A DNA stretch of 64,000 nt from Geomobilibacter sp964432205 (GCA_964432205.1 CAYSMK010000007.1:111676-175675); one strand, 5' to 3'; positions 10,901-17,887 are shown, counted from the stretch's first letter. Made by a program: numbers and translations. The notes: generated from the sequence alone by a model not told the origin.

Positions 10901-12935
10901 CGTTCGGGAAGGTCCGAACCTTGGTATTGTTGAGGAAGACCTCCACCAGGGCCACACCGGTGTCGTCGGTTACAGCGGCCGTGACCGGAATGGACATCCC
11001 CTGCTCGACCGTTGGGGGGGCGGTCAGCACGACCACCGGAGGGGTAGTGTCTGCCTGTGCCTGGACTACCACGGTTGCCTGGGCCTGGTCGGTGGCGCTG
11101 TTGCCGGTAAAGTCATCGGCCTTCACCGAGAACCCGACCGGCGCGCCATCCTGAAGCGTCGGCGACAGCGTCACGGTCACCGACGGGGTATCCTGGCTTG
11201 CCGTACCTACCTGGACGCCATCCAGGTAGAAGGTGAGGAGGGCAATTCCCTGGTCGTCGGCCGCGACTGCCGAAAGGATTATTCCGCTCCCCGGGGTGAC
11301 CGTAGCCGGAGCCTTGAGGGAAACGGTCGGCGGGGTAGAGTCAGGAATTCCGACAATGGTTACCGAAGCAGCCGCCTCGGAACTGTTGCCGGCCGCATCG
11401 ACGGCAACGGCCGTGAAGGCCACGACGGAACCGACCGGTTTCAGTGCCGGCAGGGTGAAATCATGATGATAGGGCGTGCCAGTGAAGCTCTTTACCAGCT
11501 GGCCGTCCACCAGCAGCCGGACCTCGGTCACACCGACATTGTCCGACGCGCTGGGAACGAGCGGGAATGAAGAGCCGGGGAGCGCCTCTTTGGGAACCGT
11601 GACGGAGACGCTCGGCGGGGTAGTGTCGGGAATCTTTACACTCAACTGCCGACTGTCGGTTCCCCCCTTGCCGTCGCTGACGCTTACCGATAGAGGATAG
11701 GCATTCCCTTCAGTTTCGACCCCCGGCAGCCAGCTGAGGGTACCGGACTGGCTGAGGGCCATACCAGCCGGCGCACCGTCGAGAAGAGAGAATGTGAGCG
11801 TATCGCCATCCGGATCAATGGCTGTGACAGGCGCAGTGTACGGCCTGCCGGAGTGACCGTCGGGGAGCGTGACAGTAGTGATGGTCGGCGGCCGGTTCGG
11901 CGCCGGGTTGACCGTTACGGTCGTCTGCGAAGGGGCACTGGCGGCTCCCTGGTTGTCGGTCACCGTCAGGGTAAAGGTGTAGGTCCCGACACCGAGCGCC
12001 AGCGTGGGGCCGGCCAGGTCGGCGGGCTTCGGGGTGCCGGCCCAGGCGTAGGACGCGATGGTCCCGTCCGGATCGGTGCCGCTACCGCCGAGCGTCACGT
12101 TCGCCGTCATCTCTCCTGACAGCAGCGTAACGGTCTGGTTCGGGCCGGCGTTGGCAGCGGGCGCCTGGTTCGGCGCCGGATTGACGGTGACAGTCACCTG
12201 CGAAGGGCCACTGACGGCGCCCTGATTGTCGGTCACCGTCAGGGTAAAGGTATACGTCCCGACACCGAGCGCCAGCGTGGGGCCGGCCAGGTCGGCAGGC
12301 TTCGGCGTGCCGGCCCAGGCATGGGACGCGATGGTGCCATCCGGATCGGTGCCGCTGCCGTTGAGCGTCACGTCCGTGGTCGTCTGGCCCGGCTGCAGGG
12401 TTATCGTCTGGTTCGGGCCGGCGTTGGCGGTGGGCGAGGCGTTGGTTGAGACCGTAACCGGGGTTCCGTATACGGCCACCGAGTAGTTGAACTTGGCAGT
12501 CATGGGACGGACGAACTTGAGGGAGACGGCTACCGAGGCCTGAGGCAATAAGGCACCATTGGCAAGTTTGGAACTGAGGTCATAGTAATACTTGCCGTAA
12601 GGACCGGTTCCCGGACCGGGAAGGGCATCGGGCATGGTCACCGCCCCGCCGCTGCTCACGATGCCGATTACGGCGTGGAGAGGCGACTGGATCGCTGACG
12701 AGGAACTGTTTGTAATCGTGACATCGACCGTATTCGTATAGGTCCTTGTCACGCTGTTCAGAGTCGTCTTCTGGTTGGCAGAAGTGACGGTAACCAGTTG
12801 GGTAACGTCCTGGGCCGCGATTGCAGGTGATGCGCAAAGTGCCGCAAATAGAGGCATGACGGATAACAATCGGTGAAAGACTCGTCCCAGACGATTCAAA
12901 CCCTGGCCGTCCACAAACGCTCTGATTTTACTCAT
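1995..12935 (-). CDS. Giant secreted multidomain protein (about 3646 aa) with embedded papain-like cysteine peptidase
   Basis: The start at 12935 is chosen because GGAG lies 6 bases before it; an in-frame ATG at 12947 has no ribosome site. A signal peptide ends near AIAA. Approximate domains follow: two near-identical PKD repeats (170-350), a cadherin/He_PIG-like domain (350-440), three Ig-like repeats (440-730), a carboxypeptidase-regulatory-like domain (733-800), an SbsA-type Ig domain (1335-1430), and a papain-like C39/AvrRpt2-type peptidase (2245-2385). The peptidase shows Cys2259 in PTTMSCWATSAAMM, His2343 in TGHFRVVTGI, and an INDPW motif that would supply the Asn/Asp. LVIVD-like propeller repeats (2450-2740), a third PKD domain (2816-2906) and a lamin-tail-like domain (3519-3620) follow. 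No C-terminal sorting motif was seen. It probably acts at the cell surface or outside the cell, perhaps as an adhesin with self-processing or bacteriocidal proteolysis; that role is inference. The next gene follows after 30 bases. Confidence 0.9.
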   Translation of the reverse strand: MSKIRAFVDGQGLNRLGRVFHRLLSVMPLFAALCASPAIAAQDVTQLVTVTSANQKTTLNSVTRTYTNTVDVTITNSSSSAIQSPLHAVIGIVSSGGAVTMPDALPGPGTGPYGKYYYDLSSKLANGALLPQASVAVSLKFVRPMTAKFNYSVAVYGTPVTVSTNASPTANAGPNQTITLQPGQTTTDVTLNGSGTDPDGTIASHAWAGTPKPADLAGPTLALGVGTYTFTLTVTDNQGAVSGPSQVTVTVNPAPNQAPAANAGPNQTVTLLSGEMTANVTLGGSGTDPDGTIASYAWAGTPKPADLAGPTLALGVGTYTFTLTVTDNQGAASAPSQTTVTVNPAPNRPPTITTVTLPDGHSGRPYTAPVTAIDPDGDTLTFSLLDGAPAGMALSQSGTLSWLPGVETEGNAYPLSVSVSDGKGGTDSRQLSVKIPDTTPPSVSVTVPKEALPGSSFPLVPSASDNVGVTEVRLLVDGQLVKSFTGTPYHHDFTLPALKPVGSVVAFTAVAVDAAGNSSEAAASVTIVGIPDSTPPTVSLKAPATVTPGSGIILSAVAADDQGIALLTFYLDGVQVGTASQDTPSVTVTLSPTLQDGAPVGFSVKADDFTGNSATDQAQATVVVQAQADTTPPVVVLTAPPTVEQGMSIPVTAAVTDDTGVALVEVFLNNTKVRTFPNGGTLSFDLTFPRGSLPGDDLLIEAKAVDFSGNRAAAGTTVRVTAPLVRQGLLTGAVYDDGNGLPLADATVILSLAGKPEQTATTDSRGRYAFIADEGSGRLTVIKAGFTRVDRPNLSLVANQGRRVFDARLTPLNMGGKAVAAVLGETLTTPFTGSGAGISSALKTAGVSGGPAAVMTLVLGPGALAADQLITLTQVGAQGLQGRLPSGWSPVAAFDLQPHGIGFTAPQSVTVPNLFGAGVSGPFLLVRWDEGAGQWQMVAGGTASADGTAVSAALPGTGAYALVVRDSSLPAATMPEVGSPLPDAALLPVPQDVAPLVTPQPKIIFYRPGVKSEVGTGLGNPAPMVSGQAIWANIAEEYNFYSKDHLVGEPFNQDVTLFTFGLPSGGLLADYQVSPSLPFNGLVLEKGIITVTATVPPPDADTVAIIGPQGGTLNGPGGESLSFPAGAVQRFVPVTLKSFNPADAGLPLPNGFETLGGITVSFSGGVLGRPAIMALPLPNGFANDGDLLLVKVVELLGNSRLTLVGVGRVDGNRLTTFFDLNGDGQVRFPGISGEGRYLLLKTKLPLGYGTGTVTGIDASPFNGALVSVDTLPLVALSGVDGGYTAAAGAGNFTLTALDPVKLDKGTGAASVAAKGYVRVDLSLRIEPPAVASVTPANGATDVALADPLRVRFSEPVDPATVTPSAITLTSPAGVVSGTLSLSGDGLEATLRPVVSLEPNSDYTITVAATIRDLAGYAMLSPFTAGFRSLNTNPPPAPPAGSITATLPSAGGSSRITATQGTAGLHDAVYIVNQTTGARNQVQVDPNGGFSAAIQAGKNDRLSIEITNPAGITTTVQLPRFQQTNQDGSVTAIAGPEGGRIMGPGGVAVDVPAGAFPDGAAITLMPVAEADFPFQLSPVHRRNFSYSGGVRLFIDGNAPLSYLNMSIPTQGGETLDDQWVVTQAVDAGGQAALNAIDTARVIDGRIATSSPPCPGVTGNGVYGFLRSARPLGVVYGEMVLERSLPPEIFIPFLIPAPGMLQVDYGVSDAVQALFDPGSLLEPYVNLAGNIMAGMPRPICLPLLSGKVTITRNLLSLSYSAGSFTVADREIVVKNNTRGTTTSFYRPFPSLLKVDARSSDSLTVEVLDVAGTRRPLTVVPQPVSFVRVVVADTNLNPTDTRIVIKNLTNGNSWSSQLSGSVNPMGSINAIIEGTTNDSYSVEVTDAGGAGRSVSPAVSAYSAGTGNLLLRATVGAIDPTQAEIDAYNAHVPADKQITGAGVVKVVMGVLGSSAFSELTVFDATASSTDALANGAFVFAFDGNFEDNYYVTSVYEDGKREYTKIYSFRITVRNPATGGTVKQIAGQVPPRGTPLQLDVNAASSQQSNLLTDSTGFVNIDVQAPLTFTFSEPLNQGSVDANMLLFDMATMQPVAGHWLLSNGNKTATFIADVPLQMGKEYRVALQGVTTVGGRPLATPSVLVRTYKPLKVGTAVLLQPHSSTGSTNVAPASPQDVLSFKDVEFLRLGFGASQRTILTTATSNLSGFKIHLFDVTNPRLPVETGHTAAGNPRRLKLFPKISHPVLYDLIYGDVPLIGQPTTMSCWATSAAMMVAWRDKVYVDPAQIAAEAGYWAQYQANNGLPFADRAFWDRYGIVAEPPQSYTVSKFKDLLDQYGALVVSSEVPTGHFRVVTGISGDGTPAGTSLFINDPWDVGAANFTPANAGSQYTETFLEYATNLETAARLFYADRAAMQKRCDEGDAWYCNVLNDPAQFALSQQCAAGNDTACNTIGLPSVRALYVAHFSTRPALAVPSQNTYPGLKLRSTLMSDLAGCTDHVSPVGSDLVFEGNLLTSVIYSQFGSAINFMDVTDPVKPCRLGGKTLTRNPETLPSPTSGDHSADGTIKQYGLARGVDILPHTQGFAAYTALGDLGIMPVDVGKNIADVLPMDRKVEGIYQGDYVDLAAVGEHILGLNNNFGGQPTLDVLDANMGPLSSVSFDVGSRSKVHQLAIARNVAIDRNGNGTIEEDERLDFAFVGGANGITIINVNDHTSMEVAGSVSMPGMIRKVAISQDGKLLLAGGDSAVGGDALYIVDVSNPFRSGLLDRNGDLKDDRIRYEIPYPFGVEGVRLDDKRGLAYVANALSLDIWALTRAGAALGNHPPVANAGPARTVDQGQTITLDGSGSHDPDGDRLRYAWKQTAGTPVTLSDAGAVRPTFVSPNREEVLTFQLVVNDGIAESSPATVTITVRKDDQLHLSPLLVPVAVVPGAKQLTVTLEHGDTGVIDTVTADTNTTYEWLGSGLVADINAVPLARYIFDKINEILVNRGDPPLGQQIAGISVSSTGMLTVTTPGIQIVRARFGPRNLKSNFTVVLAGIKLDKIELAPLSVGTAALQAAFKDMKSPWLLLTPDVAGNSFVTNTGAVYLKDATFELFGGLVSLGMSDVLKVLDPIIRNSATALAAETGPLAPVIGWAAEKAFNMTIAYAGTQALVLDSATPTVATVTNDTGYKGIVSSHSLSGLTAIHGTLDLAEYGKASGNVTTWVLPHLDLAKIEPQSTVISVTAPPTPGPTVRTFAHLSAGSTTPIALKGKFLSAAEAIDRVLPGGLAEWGTMSIDKTFTVNQPVPNFKLQLQGGITAACTAPGNEESGCSIQFNSLGLGFHAPTVMDAYTVGTPSLATTTPDANGFDTHVVHQSVAGRTPLASKVAIPGMGEAEDPNGLVIVSDKPIDVIKELLTGYTVVPGGTLTYGITVANNTTTSIADISIIDEVSSCGAMLRRQVLRFGALEAGQARRMTYTETAPANVLVVTNGVTDVVTLPALFDVTTSPLPVPVSAIVCTPPNCPVIASPPIPAVICSQRPMINELIVEPKSSPDRFVELYTNTGSPFELQNWTLEFTDTSGLPVVLVLGPATMTMSGRYAVVTNPGDIALTSVVKLRDTTNSVVDSVDLGAIQAATGFATGVADEAVTRIPDAFNSRQISDFQRRPATIGLQN
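11905..12450. repeat. Tandem 273-nt repeat encoding two PKD domains
   Basis: Two adjacent copies with a 273-base (91-codon) period lie inside the giant gene and are highly similar at DNA level, for example the shared run gacaccgagcgccagcgtgg at 11988 and 12261. The high nucleotide identity suggests a recent duplication or ongoing gene conversion. Copy number could vary between strains. Confidence 0.85.
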
Positions 12936-12963
12936 GGTTAGCTCCATACCGGGAGATGTTCGT

Positions 12964-13026
12964 TAAAAAAAACCGGGTTTCTGTATGAACTTTGCAAAAT
13001 TGCCTTGGACATACAAGAACCCGGTT
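12964..13026 (-). terminator. Intrinsic terminator of the PEP-CTERM gene
   Basis: Arms at 12971-12987 and 13010-13026 pair over about 17 bases with two mismatches. On the minus strand the hairpin is followed by eight T residues. It sits between the PEP-CTERM gene and the giant gene, so these are separate transcription units. Confidence 0.85.
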
Positions 13027-13069
13027 GTCAGCTGCTTGATTCGGTCGCTCTCAGTTCAACGATCACCGG

Positions 13070-13729
13070 CTACGTCCGGGTTCGCTTCCTCATCACGGCA
13101 AGACCTGCAAGACCTGCCCCGACGAGCAGGAGTGTTGACGGCTCGGGTACCGGTGCTGCGACGCTGTTGATCTGCACATTGTCGAGGTAAACGGTGCTGT
13201 CCGAGCTGAAATCCACAGGCAACCCGGTGATTGAATCCAGTATGGTGTTCTGGTCGACAAGGGTGAACCACGGCGTGACATCCGCATCTGCGATAAGCGT
13301 GAAGTCGTAGACGAGGTGATTCCAGGTTTGACCCGGGAAGACCGTGCTCGACAGATAGGTCGAGGTCCCTTGGGCGTCAACCTCAACGAGGGTATCGCTG
13401 CCGAGGGAAACGGTGAACAGGTCATAAAAGGTTCCATCGGGGAGATAACTCGAAAGCTCTGCCCTGAAGTCGACCTCGAACCGGTATGAGCCGGGCCCGG
13501 CGGGGAGGGGAGATTTGGCAAAGAGGAACGTATTGCCCGACGCGACGTCTACCATCCGGAGCGTACCGTCGTCTTGCACGGAAATACCGTCACTAAAGGA
13601 CGTGTCCCACAGCGTAGAATCCAGCGTGGGGGATGAAAAATCCTCGCTGAAGATGGTATAAGCAGCTGCGCTGCCCATCCAGAAGGCTACGATGACGACT
13701 GACAGTAACAATCTGAAACATCCTTGCAT
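13070..13729 (-). CDS. PEP-CTERM sorting domain protein
   Basis: The 219-residue protein has an N-terminal signal peptide (hydrophobic to GSAAA) and a beta-rich body. It ends in a classic PEP-CTERM tripartite signal from about residue 193: VPEPST, a hydrophobic helix (LLLVGAGLAGLAVM) and basic residues RKRTRT. In this family the C-terminal signal is recognised by exosortase XrtA/EpsH and the protein is sent to the outer surface, usually with exopolysaccharide. No exosortase gene lies in this window. A good ribosome site (GGGAG) lies 6 bases before the ATG. The body resembles concanavalin-like or DUF-type PEP-CTERM proteins, with no catalytic motif. The gene is flanked by a strong terminator downstream and an AT-rich region upstream. 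Confidence 0.9.
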   Translation of the reverse strand: MQGCFRLLLSVVIVAFWMGSAAAYTIFSEDFSSPTLDSTLWDTSFSDGISVQDDGTLRMVDVASGNTFLFAKSPLPAGPGSYRFEVDFRAELSSYLPDGTFYDLFTVSLGSDTLVEVDAQGTSTYLSSTVFPGQTWNHLVYDFTLIADADVTPWFTLVDQNTILDSITGLPVDFSSDSTVYLDNVQINSVAAPVPEPSTLLLVGAGLAGLAVMRKRTRT

Positions 13730-13982
13730 GGCACTCTCCCGATACAGGTCTGTCGTGTTAACAACAACCCATTAGGCAACAAAAATTATTAATTTTACTG
13801 AATTTTTTAAAACAGCCGAGCCTTTTAATGAGAGCAATTATCATTCCATCAGCATTAACACGCTGATTTGCATGACATCTGCACCTGGCACAATTGGACA
13901 AATTACCATTCTGTAAAAAATTTCGACAACACGAGAGTCATATTGTGAGATCGTCCGGGTAAACATCAGGAGGTAGAGATAA
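13730..13982. other. AT-rich intergenic region upstream of PEP-CTERM gene
   Basis: This stretch is much richer in A/T than its surroundings (for example 13776-13815) and holds no convincing gene. It must contain the minus-strand promoter of the PEP-CTERM gene, but no clear -35/-10 or -24/-12 pair was found. A near-consensus plus-strand ribosome site (aggaggtagagat) ends just before an ATG at 13982. The frame that follows is antisense to the cytochrome gene and is not credible protein. Confidence 0.5.
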
Positions 13983-14019
13983 TGAGACTCCCCGGCCGCC
14001 TCTTCGGCGGCCGGGGGAG
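13983..14019 (-). terminator. GC-rich hairpin, terminator of the pentahaem cytochrome gene
   Basis: Arms ctccccggccgcc (13988-14000) and ggcggccgggggag (14006-14019) pair with one bulged G around a five-base loop. The following minus-strand sequence (TCTCATTATCTC) is only moderately T-rich. The hairpin lies 29 bases past the cytochrome stop. Confidence 0.7.
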
Positions 14020-14047
14020 CGATCAGCGAGGGGATATCGGGGGAATG

Positions 14048-15496
14048 CTACTTGCGCACCGCGACGCTAACGTTCTTCACCACCATGTCCACGATCGGCA
14101 GTTGCGGCACCTTGTCCAGCCCATAAATCGCCTTCAGGTCCATATCCTTGGGAACCGCGCCGAGCAGTGCTTCGGCGACCTTCTGGTCGGCCTGGCGGTA
14201 GCGGAGTTTCACCTCCAGGGAGACCTGCTTCACCCCGGCAGGAGGAGCGATGCCGTAGAAGACATCCTTGTAGCCGCGGGGCGGAATCGTGTCGTGGCGG
14301 GAGAACGAGGTCACCACCCACGGGTCAATGGCGAAGTGAAAGTCTTTTCCCATCCCGTCCGAATTGAAGAGCCTGGCATCCTCGGGCAGGGTGCCATCGG
14401 GCTGCACCGTGCCGCTCGACAGCAGCAGTTCCCCTTTCTCGTCCCGGGCTGTCACCTCCAGCCACATCTGGCGCACATTGGTCAGCGACGTGGGGAGGTT
14501 GTGGCCGGCCCGCACATTCCTCACCCGCACCTTGAGCTCAGCCAGGCCACCACTCCGGTAAACCGGCTCGATGTCAAGTTCCGCAGCGCTCTTCAGCCGC
14601 TCCACAGCCATGTCGTACTGGGCCATGAGCCGCTTGGCCAACTGCTGGTCACCCGTCTTCTTGGCAGCACCGGCCGACAGATAGGTGAGGAGATAATTCA
14701 CGCCGCTGAAGAAGTGCCGGTACTCGCCCCGGGTCGGTTTCCTGAAGGTGTCGGCCACCTCGCGGAAGGTCTTGATGTCCACCATGTGGCAGTCCTGGCA
14801 GAGGATGTCCAGTTGGGCGTACGGACCGTGCTTCCATTCGTTGTAGGTCTCTTCCAGCGGGAAGTGGGAGTCGTAGTGGTAGACCTGATGGCAGGAGGCA
14901 CAGAGGTCGGCCTTCAGGTGAAAGGTCGTCTGCTCGCAGTCGTGGAACCCGCCGCCGCAGCCGGGGGAAGGCTTGAGCGGCCCCCTTTTCACCGGCTTGT
15001 CCTGCACCCCGGTGGTAAGGATCAGCGAGCCGTTCTCCGGTTCGTGGGAAGGGGTCTGCCAGTGGGTAACACCGCTCACCGAGTGACAGATATCGCAGGA
15101 GACGCCACTCAGGGCCATGGGGGAGAGTCCGGCCAGACCGGGGCCCTTGATCTCGCCCGTCACGACGCCGGCCGGCGAGTGGCACCCTTCGCACTGGCGG
15201 GTTATGTCGTGGCCCACCGCCTTGACTGCCTTGTTCAGCTCACCCTGGTAGATCGGGTCCTGGAACGCCAGGCTGTGCACCGAGCCGTTCCACTCCTGAT
15301 ACTGCTGCTGGTGACATTCACCGCAGGTCTTGGGGGGGGTGAACGGCACGGTTGACTTGTTCCACTTCAACAGCGATGGATAGTAGGGGTAAAAATCGCG
15401 ATTGAATTCGAATACCGCAGGTTCGGCAGCAGCGGCCCCCGCCAGGGCAAGAAGGGCCAGGACAATGAAAGTTAACCGTTTGAATAAAGCGGACAT
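14048..15496 (-). CDS. Periplasmic pentahaem c-type cytochrome (cytochrome c554-like)
   Basis: The start at 15496 is preferred because GAGGTGA lies 5 bases upstream; a longer frame starting at 15532 has no ribosome site. The 482-residue product has a Sec signal peptide (residues 1-24) and five CxxCH haem-binding motifs at 58-62, 102-106, 134-138, 199-203 and 233-237. A haem-free beta-type C-terminal half (about 300-482) follows. The N-terminal part matches the multihaem cytochrome c554/NrfB-like fold class. Such proteins carry electrons in the periplasm during respiration on metals or N-oxides. The conserved non-haem half suggests docking to a partner. The gene is monocistronic, with a terminator hairpin downstream. 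The electron partner cannot be told from the context. Confidence 0.92.
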   Translation of the reverse strand: MSALFKRLTFIVLALLALAGAAAAEPAVFEFNRDFYPYYPSLLKWNKSTVPFTPPKTCGECHQQQYQEWNGSVHSLAFQDPIYQGELNKAVKAVGHDITRQCEGCHSPAGVVTGEIKGPGLAGLSPMALSGVSCDICHSVSGVTHWQTPSHEPENGSLILTTGVQDKPVKRGPLKPSPGCGGGFHDCEQTTFHLKADLCASCHQVYHYDSHFPLEETYNEWKHGPYAQLDILCQDCHMVDIKTFREVADTFRKPTRGEYRHFFSGVNYLLTYLSAGAAKKTGDQQLAKRLMAQYDMAVERLKSAAELDIEPVYRSGGLAELKVRVRNVRAGHNLPTSLTNVRQMWLEVTARDEKGELLLSSGTVQPDGTLPEDARLFNSDGMGKDFHFAIDPWVVTSFSRHDTIPPRGYKDVFYGIAPPAGVKQVSLEVKLRYRQADQKVAEALLGAVPKDMDLKAIYGLDKVPQLPIVDMVVKNVSVAVRK

Positions 15497-15531
15497 AGTG
15501 GTCACCTCGCTGTTTGAAGTTTTGCTTTTCA

Positions 15532-15568
15532 CCCCGAGCCCTGAGCCCTGAGCCCCGCCCCCCGAGCC
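15532..15568. repeat. Heptamer (CCCTGAG/CCCCGAG) short tandem repeat
   Basis: A GC-rich run of about four imperfect heptamers lies between the Sel1 gene stop and the cytochrome start. It belongs to the same family as the runs at 20221 and 63911. Confidence 0.75.
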
Positions 15569-16773
15569 TACTGGCGCAGGCTTCCGGGCGCAGTAATATG
15601 CTTGCCGATCGTCTCCATGATCCGGCGCGCATCTTCGTTTCCCTGCTCGACCGCCCTGAGGAACCAGCGGACACCTTCTTCCCGGTTGAGCTTGACCCCT
15701 ATGCCGTTGTAGTAAAGGAGGCCGAGGGCGTACTGGGCCCTGTCGTGCCCCTTCTCCGCCGCTTTCCGATACCAGGCGGCCGCCTCTTTCGGATCTTTCC
15801 TGACCCCTTCCCCCTCCTCATAGAGGTGGCCGAGGTTATACTGGGCATCGGCCTCGCCCTGGATTGCCGCCTTGCGGAACCACTTGGCCGCTTCCTTGTA
15901 GTCCTGCCTGGTGCCATCCCCGAAATAGTGGAGCAGGCCGAGATTGAACTGGGCCGCACCTAGCCCTTTCTCAGCCGCTTTCCGATACCATTTGATGGCT
16001 TCCTTGGCATTTCGGGCAACCCCTTCGCCACGGTCATACAGGTACCCCACCTTGAACTGGGCCCTGACGAACCCCTTTTCAGCCGCCTTCCGGTACCAGG
16101 CAAGGGCATCGGTCAGGCGGTCCTGATTGAACCCCTCCCCCCCCCGCTCGTAGATCTGCCCCATACTGAACTGGGCGCGCACATTCCCCGCTTCGGCGGC
16201 CTTGCGGTACCAGATCATGGCCTCTTTCCTGTCCAGGGGAACCCCCTCCCCCTTCTCGTACAGTTCGGCCAGTTCTTCCTGGGCAACGGCGTGCCCCTGC
16301 TCCGCTGCCTTGCGGTACCACTTGGCAGCCTCGGCATGATCCTCCTTCATCTCCTTGGCCTGGGCATAGAGGCGGCCGGTCTGGAACTGGGCATCGGCAA
16401 CCCCCTGTTCGGCCGCCTTGCGGAACCATTTCAGCGCCTCGCGCTTGTCGGCCTTGACGCCGTCACCAATGGAGAACGCATTTCCCAGGATGTACTGGGC
16501 GCGGCTGTGCCCCTGTTCGGCCGCCTTCCGGTACCAGCGCAAAGCCTCCTTCCTGTCCGCCCGCCGCACCCCCTTCCCGTCGGCACACATCTGGCCGAGC
16601 ATGAAACTGGCCCTGGCGCTGCCGTCGATCCGGAACTCCCGGATGGCAGTGGCGAAATCACCATCCTCGTACGCCTTCATCCCGGCGGTGAAATCGGCCG
16701 AGGCCGTGCCGTCGGCACGGACTAAACCGCTCCAGAGGCAGACTGCAACAACAGCAAGCAGTAGAAACCGCAT
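15568..16773 (-). CDS. Secreted Sel1-repeat protein (nine repeats)
   Basis: The start at 16773 is chosen because GGAGGAG lies 3 bases upstream; the ATG at 16785 has no ribosome site. The 401-residue protein has a signal peptide cut near VRADG and then nine consecutive 36-residue Sel1-like (SLR/TPR-type) repeats. The typical unit is A.AQ..LG.LY..G.GV..D..EA..WYRKAAEQG. SLR proteins form curved alpha-solenoids that bind other proteins; bacterial ones often act in signalling or envelope assembly. This one should be periplasmic. The stop codon touches a heptamer repeat shared with other intergenic regions. No enzyme motif was found, so the partner is unknown. Confidence 0.9.
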   Translation of the reverse strand: MRFLLLAVVAVCLWSGLVRADGTASADFTAGMKAYEDGDFATAIREFRIDGSARASFMLGQMCADGKGVRRADRKEALRWYRKAAEQGHSRAQYILGNAFSIGDGVKADKREALKWFRKAAEQGVADAQFQTGRLYAQAKEMKEDHAEAAKWYRKAAEQGHAVAQEELAELYEKGEGVPLDRKEAMIWYRKAAEAGNVRAQFSMGQIYERGGEGFNQDRLTDALAWYRKAAEKGFVRAQFKVGYLYDRGEGVARNAKEAIKWYRKAAEKGLGAAQFNLGLLHYFGDGTRQDYKEAAKWFRKAAIQGEADAQYNLGHLYEEGEGVRKDPKEAAAWYRKAAEKGHDRAQYALGLLYYNGIGVKLNREEGVRWFLRAVEQGNEDARRIMETIGKHITAPGSLRQ

Positions 16774-16946
16774 AGACTCCTCCATAATATCGAACCGTTG
16801 TCAGGTTCCCGACCACTATCAACGCCTTATTGGCCGACAGTGGCAAGGATGCGGGATTATAAACAATTAAACAAATGTCGTCAAACAAAGGTGAACGAGG
16901 CACTCCACGGTAGGAAAGGAGAAGACAGATTCCTAAGGAAGCGGCA

Positions 16947-17705
16947 TCAAAGTTCGATGGTCATGCCGTCCCGGAGAAGCTCCAGATGCGGAATGCCGCA
17001 ATGCGCCAGCTCGTCGCGAATCTGCTCGTAGTACTGCGGCTTGGGATGGGTGATGAAGATGCGCGGCGGGAGATCCCGGACCTTGGCCAGTTCCCCGGCC
17101 AGGAGCCGGCTCGTCAGATGCCCGGTGGTAAGGGCGAGTGCTGCCATCTCGTTGGGAAAGGAGACCTCCACCACCAGGGCATCCAGGCCGCTTGCCATTG
17201 CCCAGAGGCGATCGGTCGGGCCGGTATCGCCGCTGTACAGGAAAGAGCACCCGTCCCCACGGATGACATAGCCGACCGCCGGCACCGAATGATGCACCGG
17301 CACGGCTTCGACCGTATAGCCGGCCACGAGCAGTGGCTCGCCGGGAACGATATGCCGGTAGGCAATCGCCGGCATATCGCGGGTAGGTATGGTGCTGAAA
17401 TCGGGCCAGAGGAGTCCGTTCATCAGGTGGTGCCGCAGAACATCGATGACTTCGGGGATTGCCAGAACCTGCAGGGTCTGCTGACGGTTGGCGACCACGA
17501 TATTGTCCGCCAGGAAGGGAAGCCCGCGGACATGGTCCAGGTGGGCATGGGTCAGGAGAATATGGGTGATCCGTTCCTGTTCGGCAGCGGTGAGCACGGC
17601 ACCGGTCGTGCCGGCATCCAGCAGGACTGTTCCGTCCAGGAGAAACGCCGGGGGATTGAAGCCGGGGAATTCGGCTCCAGCGCAACCCAGCACGCGGATT
17701 TTCAT
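16947..17705 (-). CDS. MBL-fold hydrolase, class II cyclic-nucleotide phosphodiesterase-like
   Basis: The 252-residue cytoplasmic protein has the metallo-beta-lactamase metal motif HAHLDH at 53-58 followed by VRGLPFLADN. This matches the class II 3',5'-cyclic-nucleotide phosphodiesterase signature (HxHLDH..GL) of yeast PDE1 and Vibrio CpdP. Further His and Asp residues (VHHSVPAVGY, YSGDTGPTD, ITHPKP) complete the site. In that family it hydrolyses cAMP or cGMP with zinc. It is divergent from the GAF-GspE gene and sits 2.5 kb from an adenylate cyclase, which supports cyclic-nucleotide turnover as its job. Other MBL phosphodiesterases such as RNase Z share part of the motif, so the substrate is not certain. 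AGGAACGTTC precedes the start. Confidence 0.8.
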   Translation of the reverse strand: MKIRVLGCAGAEFPGFNPPAFLLDGTVLLDAGTTGAVLTAAEQERITHILLTHAHLDHVRGLPFLADNIVVANRQQTLQVLAIPEVIDVLRHHLMNGLLWPDFSTIPTRDMPAIAYRHIVPGEPLLVAGYTVEAVPVHHSVPAVGYVIRGDGCSFLYSGDTGPTDRLWAMASGLDALVVEVSFPNEMAALALTTGHLTSRLLAGELAKVRDLPPRIFITHPKPQYYEQIRDELAHCGIPHLELLRDGMTIEL

Positions 17706-17887
17706 GAACGTTCCTCCCCAGATGCGGTTACTTCAATACGCCCCAATTAAACCAGATCCTGCCTGTCCGTCAACGGCAGAAAGACTATCTCGTCATACGG
17801 ACGTGTCAAGCCTTGTGCAATGCGGGCTTTTTGCTATTGTTAACAGACGCCGCCGCCGGCTGACACCAAAAAGGAGAGGCCCCTGCC

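Noticed and set aside
13850..13920. Sigma-54 promoter (TGGCAC) upstream of the PEP-CTERM gene
   Set aside because: TGGCAC at about 13887 is on the plus strand and is not followed by TTGC at the right distance; the gene is on the minus strand.
13982..15355. A 457-codon plus-strand frame with a near-perfect ribosome site (aggaggtagagat) before its ATG
   Set aside because: It starts within the terminator hairpin and runs antisense to the pentahaem cytochrome. The product is low-complexity His/Arg/Gly and not protein-like. The ribosome site is probably chance.
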